NCBI GenBank assembly: GCA_015179125.1
Contig: WHVA01000044.1
Location: 304,975 to 368,974 of the forward strand
DNA: 64,000 nucleotides
Reading direction: 5' to 3'
Origin: Gautieria morchelliformis
Lineage: Eukaryota > Basidiomycota > Agaricomycetes > Gomphales > Gomphaceae
Below the pieces are notes generated by a model. That model was not told where the DNA came from. It saw only the letters and a list, made by a program, of their open reading frames with translations, and did no database searches. A program made the translations under genes and the position numbers. Shown in pieces: positions 47,475 through 58,644 of the stretch; the first letter of the stretch is position 1, and every line of letters begins with the position of its first letter.

Positions 47475-49020
47475 GCCTTGAAACCGTCGAAAGGTAGAGG
47501 GGCTCGCAAAGAGGATTATACGTGTTGGCGGTAGTTTATGAATAACACTGGATACGCGCCAGACCTCGGAGTCCCGCCTTCGGGTCAACGCGGAATACCG
47601 CCGCCGAAATCTCGGCATAGGTCGCGAGGCTCAGCCATCTTTCCGCGATTACCGCTCCACCCTTGGGCCATGGCGCCAGTGCCTGGTTGGTCTCGGCATA
47701 GGTGTACAGGATAGTCGCGCACCTACCCTAGCGTAGCGTTACCAGTCTGGTCGCCACGAGACTCGTGACAGCCGAGCTGCGCGCCACCGCCACATGATGG
47801 GTGTTGTCACAACGGCGTTACAGCCGAGTTTGCGAGGCTCAGCCCTTCATTGGAAGATTATCTTTTTTTTCTTTCCAATGATTTTCCATCCCGCGAAACG
47901 CATACTCTCCCACTCCACCGTGGTTGCTGAACAATACACCGCGGCGCATGGGGGATGGGGTGACCTCGAAGCAGCCTCTTACGTACTCCGACAATGAATT
48001 TTTTCAATTGTGGCGCTGCATGTCTTGGACCTTGGCAGCTTCTTCTGTGCCGACCATGGTTGGATGGGCGTGTTCGCCATGAATAATAAGGCACTCAATA
48101 ATCGTTCCTCAAGAAGCAGCCCAGCGCACGTAAATGAAGTGCGGGTGGTTCTTGGTTTATCCGCACGGTGAAGGGATGGGAGCGCTGATGGGGTTTACGT
48201 CATGTTGTTATCTGGACTGCGATGGGCGGGCGGGCAGTGCGGGGCCAAGGCTGCACCTCTGGCGAGAGATACGGCACTGGCATCCACCGGAGACACAAGA
48301 GCGGAATAGCAGCTACCTAAATGCAGCACAAGGTCAAAGGGTGTGTGGATGAGGCACCCTATTGCCTTCTGATGGCTGGTATTTTAGTCAGTCAATATAG
48401 AGGCATACGTGTCATGGGACGTGGGGGACGGTGATTAGGAGGTAGACAGTAAGGAATGGCCACAGGGGCCAGGGCGCGTGGCATTGAGCCTTTCAATTGC
48501 AGGATCCGCATGATGCCAGGAGGATTCCAAGCAAAGCTGGCTCGCAAGGATCAGAAGCCGAGAGTGCCACGCCAAGAGCGAGGAAACTTTCTTTAATGAA
48601 AGCCGTCTGATATCCGCATTGGAGTAACGCGGGACGGACGGAGGCGCGGAGGAATGGAAGGGATGTGACATCATCGCTGGGAAAAGAGTATGCTTCGTAA
48701 ACACAGTCTTTTCAACCTGCGTTGAATACCCTCCGGCGTCGTTCCCCACATTGTTCCATTACATTCTTGACGATTCAAAATCTGGGATAGCAGATCATGA
48801 TATGATGCATAGATTAGGTGAGATACTCGAGCACGAGGGTGTGGGGCTTGAATTGAATGACGTGCAAGGGCGTCACGCATCGTTGGAGGGCCATGTTCAT
48901 GGTGAAGTACGCTGGATCGCGAGCATATGCACCATCTCCCAGGTGCGTTTGGTGAAGGATGGGAATGATATGCGAGGTCTGCGAGCACGAGGGCGCAGAG
49001 ATTTGGGGATTGAATAATGC
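47475..49020. other. Interval with weak, unassigned coding signal
   Basis: I can name no gene. A minus-strand frame at 49068-48814 (TSHIIPILHQTHLGDGAYAR, ending TLVLEYLT) looks coding and continues the direction of the frame duplicated in the adjacent array. It may be the body of a gene whose 5' part was duplicated. Confidence 0.3.
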
Positions 49021-50400
49021 ATCGGGAATGGGAGGCCGTCGCACTTGCGAAAGAGTCTCAAGAGGCACCGAGCGTCAAAGGTTTCAATTAGTTCGATCTC
49101 ATCGTTGGAACAGGGCATCTCTGCCTGAGCGATGTATTCATCTTGGAGTACGCTGACGAGCTCAATCCCTCACCGCGCGTTAACGTCCAATGCGTCATCG
49201 TTGCTGACCTATGCCACGTCTTCCCGAGATCACAATGGAAAAGAAGCAGCGCCATATGAGCGACGACATACGCCAGACGTGCGGTGGCGCCAGGCGCAGC
49301 GAGTAACGAACGAACATGGATGAGGTAGACGAGATGAGGATAGGGTGGTGTGGTGTGTGAGTTGGTGAGTGTCTGACATGACGCAGGGCAACTACGTCAA
49401 CCGGTATACACCCGCGTCACTTGGGTCGAATAGCATGCACCGGGAATGGGTGGCCGTCGCACTTGCGAAAGAGGCAGTGAGCGTCAAAGGTTTCAATTAG
49501 TTCGATCTCATCGTTGGAACAGGGCATCTCTGCCTGAGCGATGTATTCATCTTGGAGTACGCTGACGAGCCTAATTCCCCACCTCGCGTTAACGTCCGAT
49601 GCGTCATCGTTGCTGACCTATGTCACGTCTTCCCGAGATCACAATGGAAAAAAGTAGCGCCATATGAGCGACGATATACGCCAGACGTGCGGTGGCGCCA
49701 GGCGCAGCGAGTAATGAACGAACATGGATGAGGAAGACGAGACGAGGATAATGTGGTGTGGTGTGGTGCGAGTTGGTGAGTGTCTGACATGACGCAGGGC
49801 AACTACGCCGACCGGTATACACCCACGTCACTCATGTCTCCTCGAACGCTGGACCACGCCAGACACACGAGCACATTATTGCTCAATCACGCTTTCACGT
49901 GCACGTATCCTCGACGGCCACCTTTCGGCGGCGAGTAATGAACGAACACGGATGAGGTAGACGAGATGAGGAACAGTGTGGTGTGGTGTGGTGCGAGTCG
50001 GTGAGTGTCTGACACGACAAACAGGCCGGTATACACCCGCGTCAACCATCATGATGTCTCCTCGAACGCTGGACCCTCGTTTGGCTAGGCACGCCAGAGA
50101 CATGAGCACATACATTATTGCTCAACCACACTTCACGTGCGCGTATCCTCGACACGAACGAACATGGATGAGGTAGACGATATGAGGAACAGCGTGGTGC
50201 GGTGTGGCGGTGTGGTGCGGTGCGAGTGGGTGAGTGCCTGACCGATGCAGGGCAACCCCGCCAACCGGTATACACCCACGTCACTCATGTCCCCTCGAAC
50301 GCCGGACCTTGGTTAGGCGCTAGAGACACTGAGCACATTATCGTTCCATCACGCTCCACGTGCGCGGACCCTCGACGGCCAGCTTCCGGCAGCGTATAAT
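49021..50400. repeat. Tandem array, long unit duplicated plus shorter partial copies
   Basis: A unit of about 417 bp occurs at 49021-49437 and again from 49438. Both start with GGGAATGGGxGGCCGTCGCACTTGCG. They contain the same minus-strand frame (MPCSNDEIELIETFDA...CRKCDG-like) and end with GGATGAGG(T/A)AGACGAGA(T/C)GAGGA...GGTGAGTGTCTGACA. The terminal portion then repeats alone twice more (about 49944-50160 and 50160-50400) with a period near 215 bp, each copy followed by CTCGAACGCTGGACC-like sequence. Differences between copies are mostly single bases, so the array is young. Confidence 0.8.
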
Positions 50401-52478
50401 GGACGAACTCGTGCCGTGCTCGTTCCAGCCCGTGTTTTGGCTGCCATCGGTCGGGCGCGGGGTTGTCCCAGCGTACCAGTAGCCCGTGAAAAGCCGGTTG
50501 TGGAGCGTCACTCGGGGAGACGAGAATATGGGTTGGGCGGCTGCACGTTACCCGTTACCAGGCTTCGAGTGAACATTAGCCAAGCTGCCTGTGAGCAGGC
50601 AGCCGCGTCCAGCAGAGCGCCGCTGGGCTGGGCAGACCACACAACCTCTGCACCCGCTACAGGGAGCCGTCTCCGAAGATCGGCTCTGTTAGCTAGGGAA
50701 GAGGGTTGCCGGCTGGGGGAGACGGACGTGGAGCGGTTCCGAGCCGACGAAGGCTCTCACCAGGAGGATACCGCTACCTGTACCCCTACCGCTTGGCTTC
50801 GTCCCAAGCTACCAGCTCAAGCTGGCTAACCGTGCGTGGAACAGCGGCCGCTAGTTTCCAGCGCGGCGGCAGGCGTCCTCGCGGCCATGCAGCAAGACGA
50901 TGATGGACAAGAAATCCCTCTGCACGAACGGCGACGAACATATAAGCACGTGGCTCACAAGGGCAGCATGGAAGGATTTTGGACGGCGCTAGGCGCTGGC
51001 GGCCTCTGCTTGGTTCTCGGCCTAGGGTTGGATTCGAAATCTGGCAGCATGTCTGGCCGCTCGCCAGTGTCCCACCGCAAGCTGGAGTCGAGATCGTGGG
51101 TGGATGCGACAGACTAGGCTGATTATTCGATCCTCCGGTCCGCTTATCGGATAACTTGACATCAGTACGACGAAGGGGCCAAGTTTAATGGGCTTTGCTG
51201 TGATAGAATGGGGGTCTGGATTTAAGTCACTAAGGGACGTCAAGAGCCCGTTGAAGGGGTGCTAGATAGTGGTGGGTGGCTTGACTTGGATGGCATGTGC
51301 CGACGTTTTGATGGTACGGGACCTTGGGAGCATAAGCATACTCTCTCCCACCGGCGATTAATGGACGGCGAGCCCTGCGCGTTGTCTGTCGGCTGGAGGT
51401 ATGGACGTAGTGCCAGAATGGATCGAATAACGGTGCGTAAGGTAGGATGGCGTGTAGAGGTGTGGTGATGTGATGGGACGACAAATAGGCCCTAAACCCT
51501 GGGCTTTTGGCAGTTTGCACCCGGGTCCGCGTCTATCATGTTTCGTTCCTGTCAGGTACCAGGACCAAATGGGTCATGGGGGCAGGGGTACACGTATCGC
51601 GTCATTGTAACCGAGGTTTGTATCTGTTATAACCAACAGCGCTGCATGATACGGTGGGTGATGGATGTGTTGCAGCGACACTCGCAGCTGGTATATACTG
51701 CGATCGTTGGGGCTCCAACTGTGAGAACTTGCTTCAGCTTCTTTATTTCATTTTGCGAAGCGCAACGCACTGTGACCGTTGCTAACCCGCTGGCCTCTGG
51801 CCTATCCTCCGGCTGAGCCTGCCACCTGGGTCTGGGGACGGAGGACATCTCCAACTGTGTAGGATCCGAGTTGTGAGGTACGAACAAGCTATCGAATATG
51901 GCGGGGCGGTACACATAGCTTTCCATGGCACACCACTGAACAACATCTGTGCCCATGACGAATATACACGTTCCAGACGGCGGGTGTATGACGTGGTATC
52001 ACCTTGGGCTCTGTGGTCCCAGGCCCAACAGCAGTCCCAGGCCAAGCCCCTGCCGACGCTGCCGGGCGTGACAGCTGTCCAACATCGCAGAGCGTGGGCG
52101 AGAGAAGAGTGACCGAGTGGGGAGGGCTTCGCGACCCGTTGGAAGGCTGCTGGGCTTTATACAAGGTGGAATGAATGGGCACGTGATCGCAATTCATGCA
52201 CTATATATAGCTCAGCCACAGGGTATCTGATTACCGGATAACTATACTCATCAGAAATTGAATACAGACCTCGGGGCGGGAGCCGGTAAACACATACTCC
52301 GCAGCTCTAAATTCATATACTCGCAGCAGCTTCGCGAGAAAAAGTGTCACCGTAACCAAACGAGAGTCCGTACTCTTTAGCCGTTGTGGGGTCAGATCAG
52401 ACCTTCAGACGAGCACCACAAACCAACTCAGGCTATCCATATGGCTTATCAGGGAGTATCGGTTTTACCTGGTATGCA
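50401..52478. other. Interval without a confirmed gene
   Basis: Two weak candidates remain. A plus-strand frame at 50887-51117 begins MQQDDDGQEIPLHERRR and has one hydrophobic patch (ALGAGGLCLVLGLGL). Minus-strand frames at 52087-51627 include NSDPTQLEMSSVPRPRW. Neither yields a complete exon chain or a family match. Confidence 0.3.
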
Positions 52479-53368
52479 TTATGAGGGAGTCGACTGTATT
52501 AGCAAGCATGTCATCCTCACCCAATGGTTTCCAGCAACATATGCAGTCAACCTGGAATGCGGTAAGTCGGGTTTGGCGTCTTGAATCTCCGCAAGTGTGT
52601 TATCGCAAAGCGTGTAATACAACGCAGGAAGTAGCAAGGTTGCATTGGCTGCATACGCCGCGTCCATTATCAGCAGCTTTGCCTTGAGTGGGCGAGCCAC
52701 TGGATGCATTTTCCAACCTTGCACGGTTCTGGGGAGATGTTGATGGAGAGCTGCCAGAACCGCCACATACACTGAATCAACCATGTACTTATTGGACATT
52801 TGTAAAAGGCATGCCAGACGAGCAATAGGCTGCGTAGTATATTGTCTAGATAAAACTGAGGACTCGAAGAACACTATCATGCGTGGACTTACGGGTTGTC
52901 GTATAGCGCACTCAACAGGGTGAACACATCTTCTGCGGTGTCGAACATCCGAACCACATGACACCCATCCTACGTCTCCGCGTCACTCGGCAGGGAGCCT
53001 AATCCAAACATGCCGGAGAAGACCCCTGAATGGCGAGTGAGCAGACCCTTATGAACACGGAATGCGACAGCCTCAGCTGCTATAACAATGTTGCCATCCT
53101 CCATGTATAGCTTCTCGCTGCGTGTCAGGCGAGGTGTGTGTGTGTCTTCGGCGGGGCGCGCCTGCGTGTTTTCGTGCTGACCAGCCTGACCTTTGCGCAA
53201 AGCCAAACTGGGGTCTGTATCATCTGTAGCATGGCCGTCTGGAAATGTGGATAGTTGTTGTTGTATCCTGCGGGACAATTCCAGAGCAGCAGCCACGTTT
53301 GACCGGAGCACAGATGTCTGGCAATTTTGCATGCTTACGGTATAGATACGCAACGTCACGCGTGTCAC
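52479..53368 (-). pseudogene. BTB/POZ gene, copy 1, inactivated
   Basis: It is a paralogue of the BTB gene at 53816-55053, in the same orientation and with the same intron (52846-52892, 47 nt). The N-terminal part carries the BTB start (SEKLYMEDGNIVIAAEAVAFRVHKGLL). After DAET the next codon is TAG, where copy 2 has a Tyr codon. The continuation (DGCHVV...DTAEDVFTLLSALYDNP) is still recognisable beyond the stop. The second exon is cut short. After PDLPHS it runs into sequence that in copy 2 lies downstream, so about 0.45 kb of the C-terminal coding region has been deleted, and the frame ends at 52479. A nonsense codon and a C-terminal deletion together make it a pseudogene. Confidence 0.85.
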
Positions 53369-53815
53369 GACTCACGCCTCAAACTTGGCCGGGAACAGGC
53401 CGCTTCCGCGCGAGTCGGTGGTCCGCCGCAATCATGCTCACATAAGCCTCTTTCGGCGCAAGCAGGGATAGAGAACGAAAGGGCATGGCAGACACTCTTG
53501 TTGACCGGCGCTTTGTAGAAACCGTCTTACATAGGGCCCGGCCCCAAAAGACGATAAATTGGATACATATATAAAAAAAAAAGCCTCTTTCGCCCGCATA
53601 TTTTAGGTTCCCATACACTTCCTAGATTCAGGACGGCCATCGCGCGGAGCTTTACATAATTGGCTTTCCTGTCACCGGCTAGTTCCTCGCTGGTCCGAGG
53701 CATTTAGGAAAAGGAATGTAGGATTTTAGGGCTACGCAAATCCATCCACTATCTATAACAATTCATTCGCAAGCATGTCATCCTCGCCACGGCACGCCAA
53801 CCCAATGGGTACGCG

Positions 53816-55053
53816 TCAACCGTGTTGGACGCCTTCAATTATTTGGAGGCGACACCTTTTCCCTGGCCAGTGTATGTTTTTGTCCAAGTGGTCCCACGAG
53901 ATGAGCCCGAAGACCTCGGGAAGAGAAGACCATATGGTTTTTGACCGTTCCCAAGCGTCAGCTCTCAGCTCGTTTCTGCAAGCCGGACAGGCACCAGTAT
54001 CGTTGTCAAAATAGCTAACCAAGCTCTGAAGACAGGCGATTGGATCCGTGGTCATCAACTGTGCGACGTTACAGCTCAGATTGTGTGCTGCTGCTTCTAG
54101 TGAGCGCCAGTGCGTGTCGCAAGTCGAACGAGCTCTATCTCGACCCGAAATGCAGTCCGAAATGAAGACAGCTAGTTCTGTCGCAAGTTTCGCCTTTCCA
54201 GCAGCATATACAGTGAGTACGGAGTGCGGTAAGTCGGGTTTGGCGTCTTGAATCTCCTCTAGTGTGTTGACGCACAGCGCATAATATAACGAAGGAAGTA
54301 GCAAGGTTGCATTGGCTTCATACGCCGCGTCCAGGACCAGTAGCTTTGCCTCAAGTGGGCGATGCATCCCGAGATGCGTAATCCAACCTTGCACGGTTCT
54401 GGGGAGATGTTGGTGGAGAGCTTCCATAACCGCCAGATACACTGAAGCAACCAGATACTTCTTAGACATACGTAAAAGGCATGCCAGATGAGCAATAGGT
54501 TGCGTAGAATATTGTCTAGATAAAAGTGAGAACTCGAAGAACACTATCATGCGTGGACTTACGGGTTGTCGTATAGCGCACTCAGCAGGGCGAACACATC
54601 TTCTGCGGTGTCGGACAACCGAACCACATAACACCCATCGTAGGTCTCCGCGTCCGTCACTCGCAGGGAGCATAACATGCCGGCAAAGGTCTCTGAATTG
54701 CGAGTGAGCAAACTCATATGAACACGGAATGCGACGGCCTCAGCAGCTACAACAATGTTGCCATCTGTCATGTATAGCTTCTCGCTGCGTGTCAGTGTCA
54801 GGCCGTGTGTGTGTGTGCCTTCGGCTGGGTGCGCGGGGGCCAGCGTGGGTTCGCCCAAAGCCACAGTGGGGTCTGTATCATCTGTCTCATAACCGTCTTG
54901 AAATGTGGATAGTTGTTGTTCTATCTTCGGGGCCAATTCCAGAGCAGCATCCATCGTTGACTGGAGTGCAGATGTCTGGCGATGTGGCATGCGTCTGCGT
55001 GGGGTTTTGTGTAGACACGCCACGTCACGCATGTCACGATTCACACGTCTCAA
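53816..55053 (-). CDS. BTB/POZ domain protein, copy 2, up to 396 aa, 2 exons
   Basis: The exons are 55053-54563 and 54515-53816, with one 47-nt intron (GTAAGT...CTAG) and a total of 1191 nt, in frame. After an acidic, Thr/Asp-rich leader, a BTB fold starts at SEKLYMTDGNIVVAAEAVAF with the hallmark FRVHMSLLTRNSETFAGML and continues across the intron (SALYDNP | QYSTQPIAHLACLL). The C-terminal half contains a CPACRNEL pair of cysteines and ends in IIEGVQHG. BTB proteins of this mushroom-expanded type usually dimerise and may recruit Cul3 ubiquitin ligase. Substrates are unknown. The first Met may be too early. Met at 54990 (MPHRQTS) or 54954 (MDAALELAP) are good alternatives. Confidence 0.85.
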
Positions 55054-55213
55054 CTTCGGCCGGGTACAGGCCGCTTCCGCGCGCGTCGGTCAGTCGCAAT
55101 CATGTTCACATAAGCCTCTTTCGCTCTCCCGCCTATTTTAGGTTCCCATAGACCCTTTCCCATACTACTTCCCTCTTCCACTCCCATTTCCACCCACCCA
55201 ACTCACTCGACGC

Positions 55214-55903
55214 ATGGCCCAGCTCAGCGATATCCCAAACGAAATCCTGCTCCAATTCTTCTCCCATCTTCCTCTGAAAGGGCTCATTGCAGCGCGAGGC
55301 GTAAGTCGCCGTTGGCGACAGCTTATATCCCACGCGAACATCCTGCCTGCCCGTCGCGCGCTCCTCGATCTCTACCTCAAGATCATCGCATCCCCGCTAT
55401 TCATCCCAACCCGGGCGTGCATCGTGGACAGACTCCGCCACTTCGATCGCCAGAAATACCTCGACAAGCTCATGAGGCACCATCGCTATCAGGACTTTCC
55501 AGAGGAGTTCCGAGTCTGGGTTCTCGAATGGCCTGCCCGCGCCGTCATACAGAGATGCTGGCCTGGCCTCCCTCTCGTGGGTGCGAGCCACGTCGGCGGT
55601 GGCGATGCGGAGCTGTTTTCCGAAACGAACTGGCTGGCATCGGCACTCCCGTTCCTCGACATACCCGGCGAAGGGATCGTGCCTGCGCTGTGCCTGTGGG
55701 CGGACCACACGGCAATTCGGGTCACATGGCTAGTCTTGGGCGAGAGGAACTGGTTCTATGGCATGGTGTACGTTGACAGCAACCGCGATCCGGGCGGGGA
55801 TTGCGTATTCGCGAGCTTCATTGACTGGCAGAAGTATTTATGGCAGCAGGTGGAAGAGGAGGCGGCAATCGGAAGCGCCAATCCAGCGCTGCCGTCACCG
55901 TAG
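55214..55903 (+). CDS. F-box protein, 229 aa, probably truncated
   Basis: An F-box occupies residues about 4-50 (LSDIPNEILLQFFSHLPLKG, SRRWRQLIS). It binds Skp1 in SCF ubiquitin ligases. After it come VDRLRHFDRQKYL, WPARAVIQRCWPGLP, LCLWADHTAIRVTWL and VFASFIDWQKYLW, a layout I associate with the large F-box family of Agaricomycetes. The frame stops at 55903 (TAG), but the +1 frame that takes over contains DLDGSGHFPGQCW and DHLKHRSTCWPLL. This looks like the natural continuation of the protein, so a recent 1-nt frameshift probably removed the C-terminus. It has no introns. A start at 55214 is supported by the position of the F-box. Confidence 0.8.
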   Translation: MAQLSDIPNEILLQFFSHLPLKGLIAARGVSRRWRQLISHANILPARRALLDLYLKIIASPLFIPTRACIVDRLRHFDRQKYLDKLMRHHRYQDFPEEFRVWVLEWPARAVIQRCWPGLPLVGASHVGGGDAELFSETNWLASALPFLDIPGEGIVPALCLWADHTAIRVTWLVLGERNWFYGMVYVDSNRDPGGDCVFASFIDWQKYLWQQVEEEAAIGSANPALPSP

Positions 55904-57153
55904 ACCTGGATGGAAGTGGGCATTTCCCAGGGCAGTGTTGGGTTACCGGCTACCGAACTGTCCCTGTCGACCATCTCAAACACCGTAGTACGTGCTGGCC
56001 GTTGCTCACGCAGCATCACGTATTAGGCGCCACAGAGACGACCAGTGACACCTGTGTATGCAGCAGGTACGAACCACCACGGACCCAAGCCCAGCCCAAT
56101 GCTTACAAGACTGAGTTAGAAGGTGGCGGAGCTTTACGTGGCACCACGTGGCGACATGTCCGAATCTTAACACCTGATCGCAGACGGCCGATGTGGCTCG
56201 TCCTGCGGGGTTTGGCGTCCTAAGATACATAGATCACGAGAATGAGGCGCACAAGATTGGCGTTGAATGGTTACGGTCGAGTCTCAGGCAGGGGATGTTC
56301 GTACAACTCGAACGTCGGAGCTATTTGATGAGGTTCCACACACCTCAGTGCTGTCACGGACCACGGTGCTTCATCTGTCCTAATAGCATCTACCACCACG
56401 CCCATCCCCTCAGCCTCATGCTGAGTTTCACAGACTCCTCTCGCAATTCAGCTATTCTCGAACAGAACGAACCTTCCATCGCCGGGCGCTCAAACTCAGG
56501 GAGACCTTCCATTCACCCTCGCATATACCTGTATACGTTTCGTAGCCCGCCCCCAACTCCAACGGCAATGCGCCACCAATTACCCTAATTCAATCGAGTC
56601 CCGTCCTAGCTCAATGTAGCGCTCCCCGTATACGATCCAACACAGGGTGGCTGATCTTGAGGAAACCGGTCAGCACGTGCCGAGGTACTTCAATAGTAAG
56701 AGGTAGATAACATTATCAAAGTGTCGTTTCTACGTATCTCAATGACCAGCACCGCCGACACGCTGCAGTTCTGCGAAAGAAAAGTCTATCGGCCTGTTGT
56801 AAGTAGCGCAGTAACTAGAGACGAAGGAGTGTTGCGCGCAGCACTGAGTTCGGAGGAAGAACAGATGAGATTCTTATGAGGTCACAAAATAAATGGTTCC
56901 AAAGGACGGAATAAAGCATTTGGTAAAAACAAAAGAAAAAAATCTTAACATGTACTTCAAGGGTGTATAACTCAGCTATCATGCATTATTTGGCTAAATT
57001 CTTTCCTACAAGTTCAAGCTAGATATATTTAGAAAACCTCACTTTAGATATGCCAAAATATGACGTGGGTGGGTGAAATTGAGAATATCAAGAGGTGGCT
57101 GCTACTAGCCTGGTAGCTTATGTAAGGGGTGCTGGTTCCTGGTGTCTTCTACA
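55904..57153. other. Spacer between the F-box gene and the Helitron end
   Basis: The first about 320 bp hold the frameshifted continuation of the F-box protein. After that I see no gene. A plus frame at 56193-56588 has no recognisable motif. Confidence 0.35.
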
Positions 57154-57165
57154 CTAGCCAATAGA

Positions 57166-57183
57166 CCCGTGCTTCGCACTGGG
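57166..57183 (-). repeat. Helitron 3' subterminal hairpin
   Basis: On the minus strand this reads CCCAGTGCGAAGCACGGG, a 7-bp GC-rich stem with one bulged A and a GAA loop. It lies 12 nt before the terminal CTAG. It would act as the termination signal for rolling-circle transposition. Confidence 0.75.
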
Positions 57184-57281
57184 TTAGTTAAGGTTAACAT
57201 TGCACATGGGTAGTTAATAGAATCAAAGAATTATTTGGTGAAATGAAACTACATACATTAAATACAAATGGAAATACATAT

Positions 57282-58133
57282 TTAATCAGGCTTCAGCAAC
57301 ACTTCTTTGTATACAGTATTAGAAGTTTTGTTCCCCTCCCCTAAAAGAACATGGACTCTGTTCCAATTAGTGCCTCTTGACACTGCAACATACAACTGTC
57401 CATGTGAAAATACCAGGTATCGCAAGTCTATGCCTACTGTGCCAAGAGACTGCCCTTGAGACTTGTTGATAGTCATGGCAAAGGCCAGCCTGGCAGGAGA
57501 GTGGCGACACTGGAGCTCAAATGGCAATTGGTCTGAGGTGGGTGTTACTGTAATCCTAGGGATAAATGCAGTCTCTCCTGAAAATGGTCCTGAAATGATC
57601 CTCACAAAGAGTACCCTGTTGGTCATATTGATGAGACGCAACCTTGTACCATTGCAGAGCCCACAACCAAGGTCAATATTCTGAAGAAGCATGAGTACCA
57701 CTCCAGGTTTAAGCCTGAGTTGAGATGGAGGAAGCCCACCCATGTTGAGTGAGTTGAGATACTCCACAGGATACACGTTGCCATCTTCATTTCCTTTGAC
57801 CAAGTCTGCACTGGGATAGAGACACTCATCCCCAGGGAATACATTGAGCACCTCAGCATTAGTCTCATCCATTTCCATATCGCGAGAGCAAAGGATGGCA
57901 CACTCCAAGTATTTGTCTTGGAGTGCCTCCCCAGTACCAATGTTAGGCTAAGTAGCTGCAATGAGATATGAGACCTGTGGTCCACAGATCATGTGCTGAG
58001 GAAGTGTCAATGAATTGTCCAAAGGGAGATCCTTTCCCTGACCAACATCAGGGAGCCACTGAGCAAATTGTTCACTCTGGGGATCATGAGGGTCGACCCG
58101 CATATTTTAAGTAAGATGGAGGACCATGACATG
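57282..58133 (-). pseudogene. Helitron PIF1-like helicase, C-terminal part
   Basis: The frame 57908-57282 is open and contains the late helicase motifs: LKPGVVLMLLQNID, LCNGTRLRL, AFAMTINKSQGQSL (motif V-like) and HGQLYVAVSRGTNW (motif VI-like). The upstream part (58133-57909) reads HVMVLHLT, a stop, NMRVDPHDPQSEQFAQW, with TAA in place of the usual Gln of LTQNMR, and a second stop before the open frame. Copia inserted at 58133, with ACATG duplicated. Confidence 0.85.
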
Positions 58134-58631
58134 TGTAGAGGACAGGAATTATAGGCAGTAGGTATGGACTTGTTATTCAAAAGAATAGACTAGAAATCAA
58201 TTCACTCTCTCAGTGAATTTAGTGGTCACTCTAAATATATTATACACTACCTAGAAATCAATTCACTACAGATGATTTCTAGGTCAATAAATGCAAAGAC
58301 TACTAGACTAATTTACTTGCCTCTCTCAGTGAATTTAGTGGTCACTGAGAGAGGGGGAAATGTGTTCCACTGCGCATGTACTACTACCCGGCCCTTTAGC
58401 GCCCAAGAGCTCGCGCGTCGAAGTCATTTCAGACTCCGCTGGGTGCAGCCGCTTGTGAAAGTAGGAATAACAAGATGAAATAGAGAGATAAGGAATGAGT
58501 GGAAAATTTCGAAAATAACCAGAGAAATGGATGCATAATACAAGAACAATGTGAGAAGAAATTGGAAGGCCACACAACAAATTGGATATATTATGCTTGA
58601 TTTTGGTGCAGGAGCATAAATGCACCCAACA
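58134..58631 (-). repeat. Copia 3' LTR (498 bp)
   Basis: It is identical to the other LTR except for one base (ACACAACAA here, ACACTACAA there). It contains a duplicated block (AGAAATCAATTCACT and CTCTCTCAGTGAATTTAGTGGTCACT, each twice). The second block forms a perfect 12-bp hairpin (58321-58332 with 58342-58353), and a 9-bp inverted repeat lies at 58251-58259 / 58274-58282. Confidence 0.95.
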
Positions 58632-58640
58632 CGCCCCCTC
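58632..58640 (-). other. Copia polypurine tract
   Basis: Minus strand GAGGGGGCG lies directly before the 3' LTR. It is the primer for plus-strand DNA synthesis and lies 4 nt after the polyprotein stop codon. Confidence 0.8.
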
Positions 58641-58644
58641 AAGC

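Noticed and set aside
49021..50400. Possible CRISPR-like array
   Set aside because: The repeat units are hundreds of bases long, head to tail, without spacers, and the organism is eukaryotic.
51627..52112. Minus-strand frames that look faintly coding
   Set aside because: No start, splice chain or family could be established, so they are mentioned only as a weak signal.
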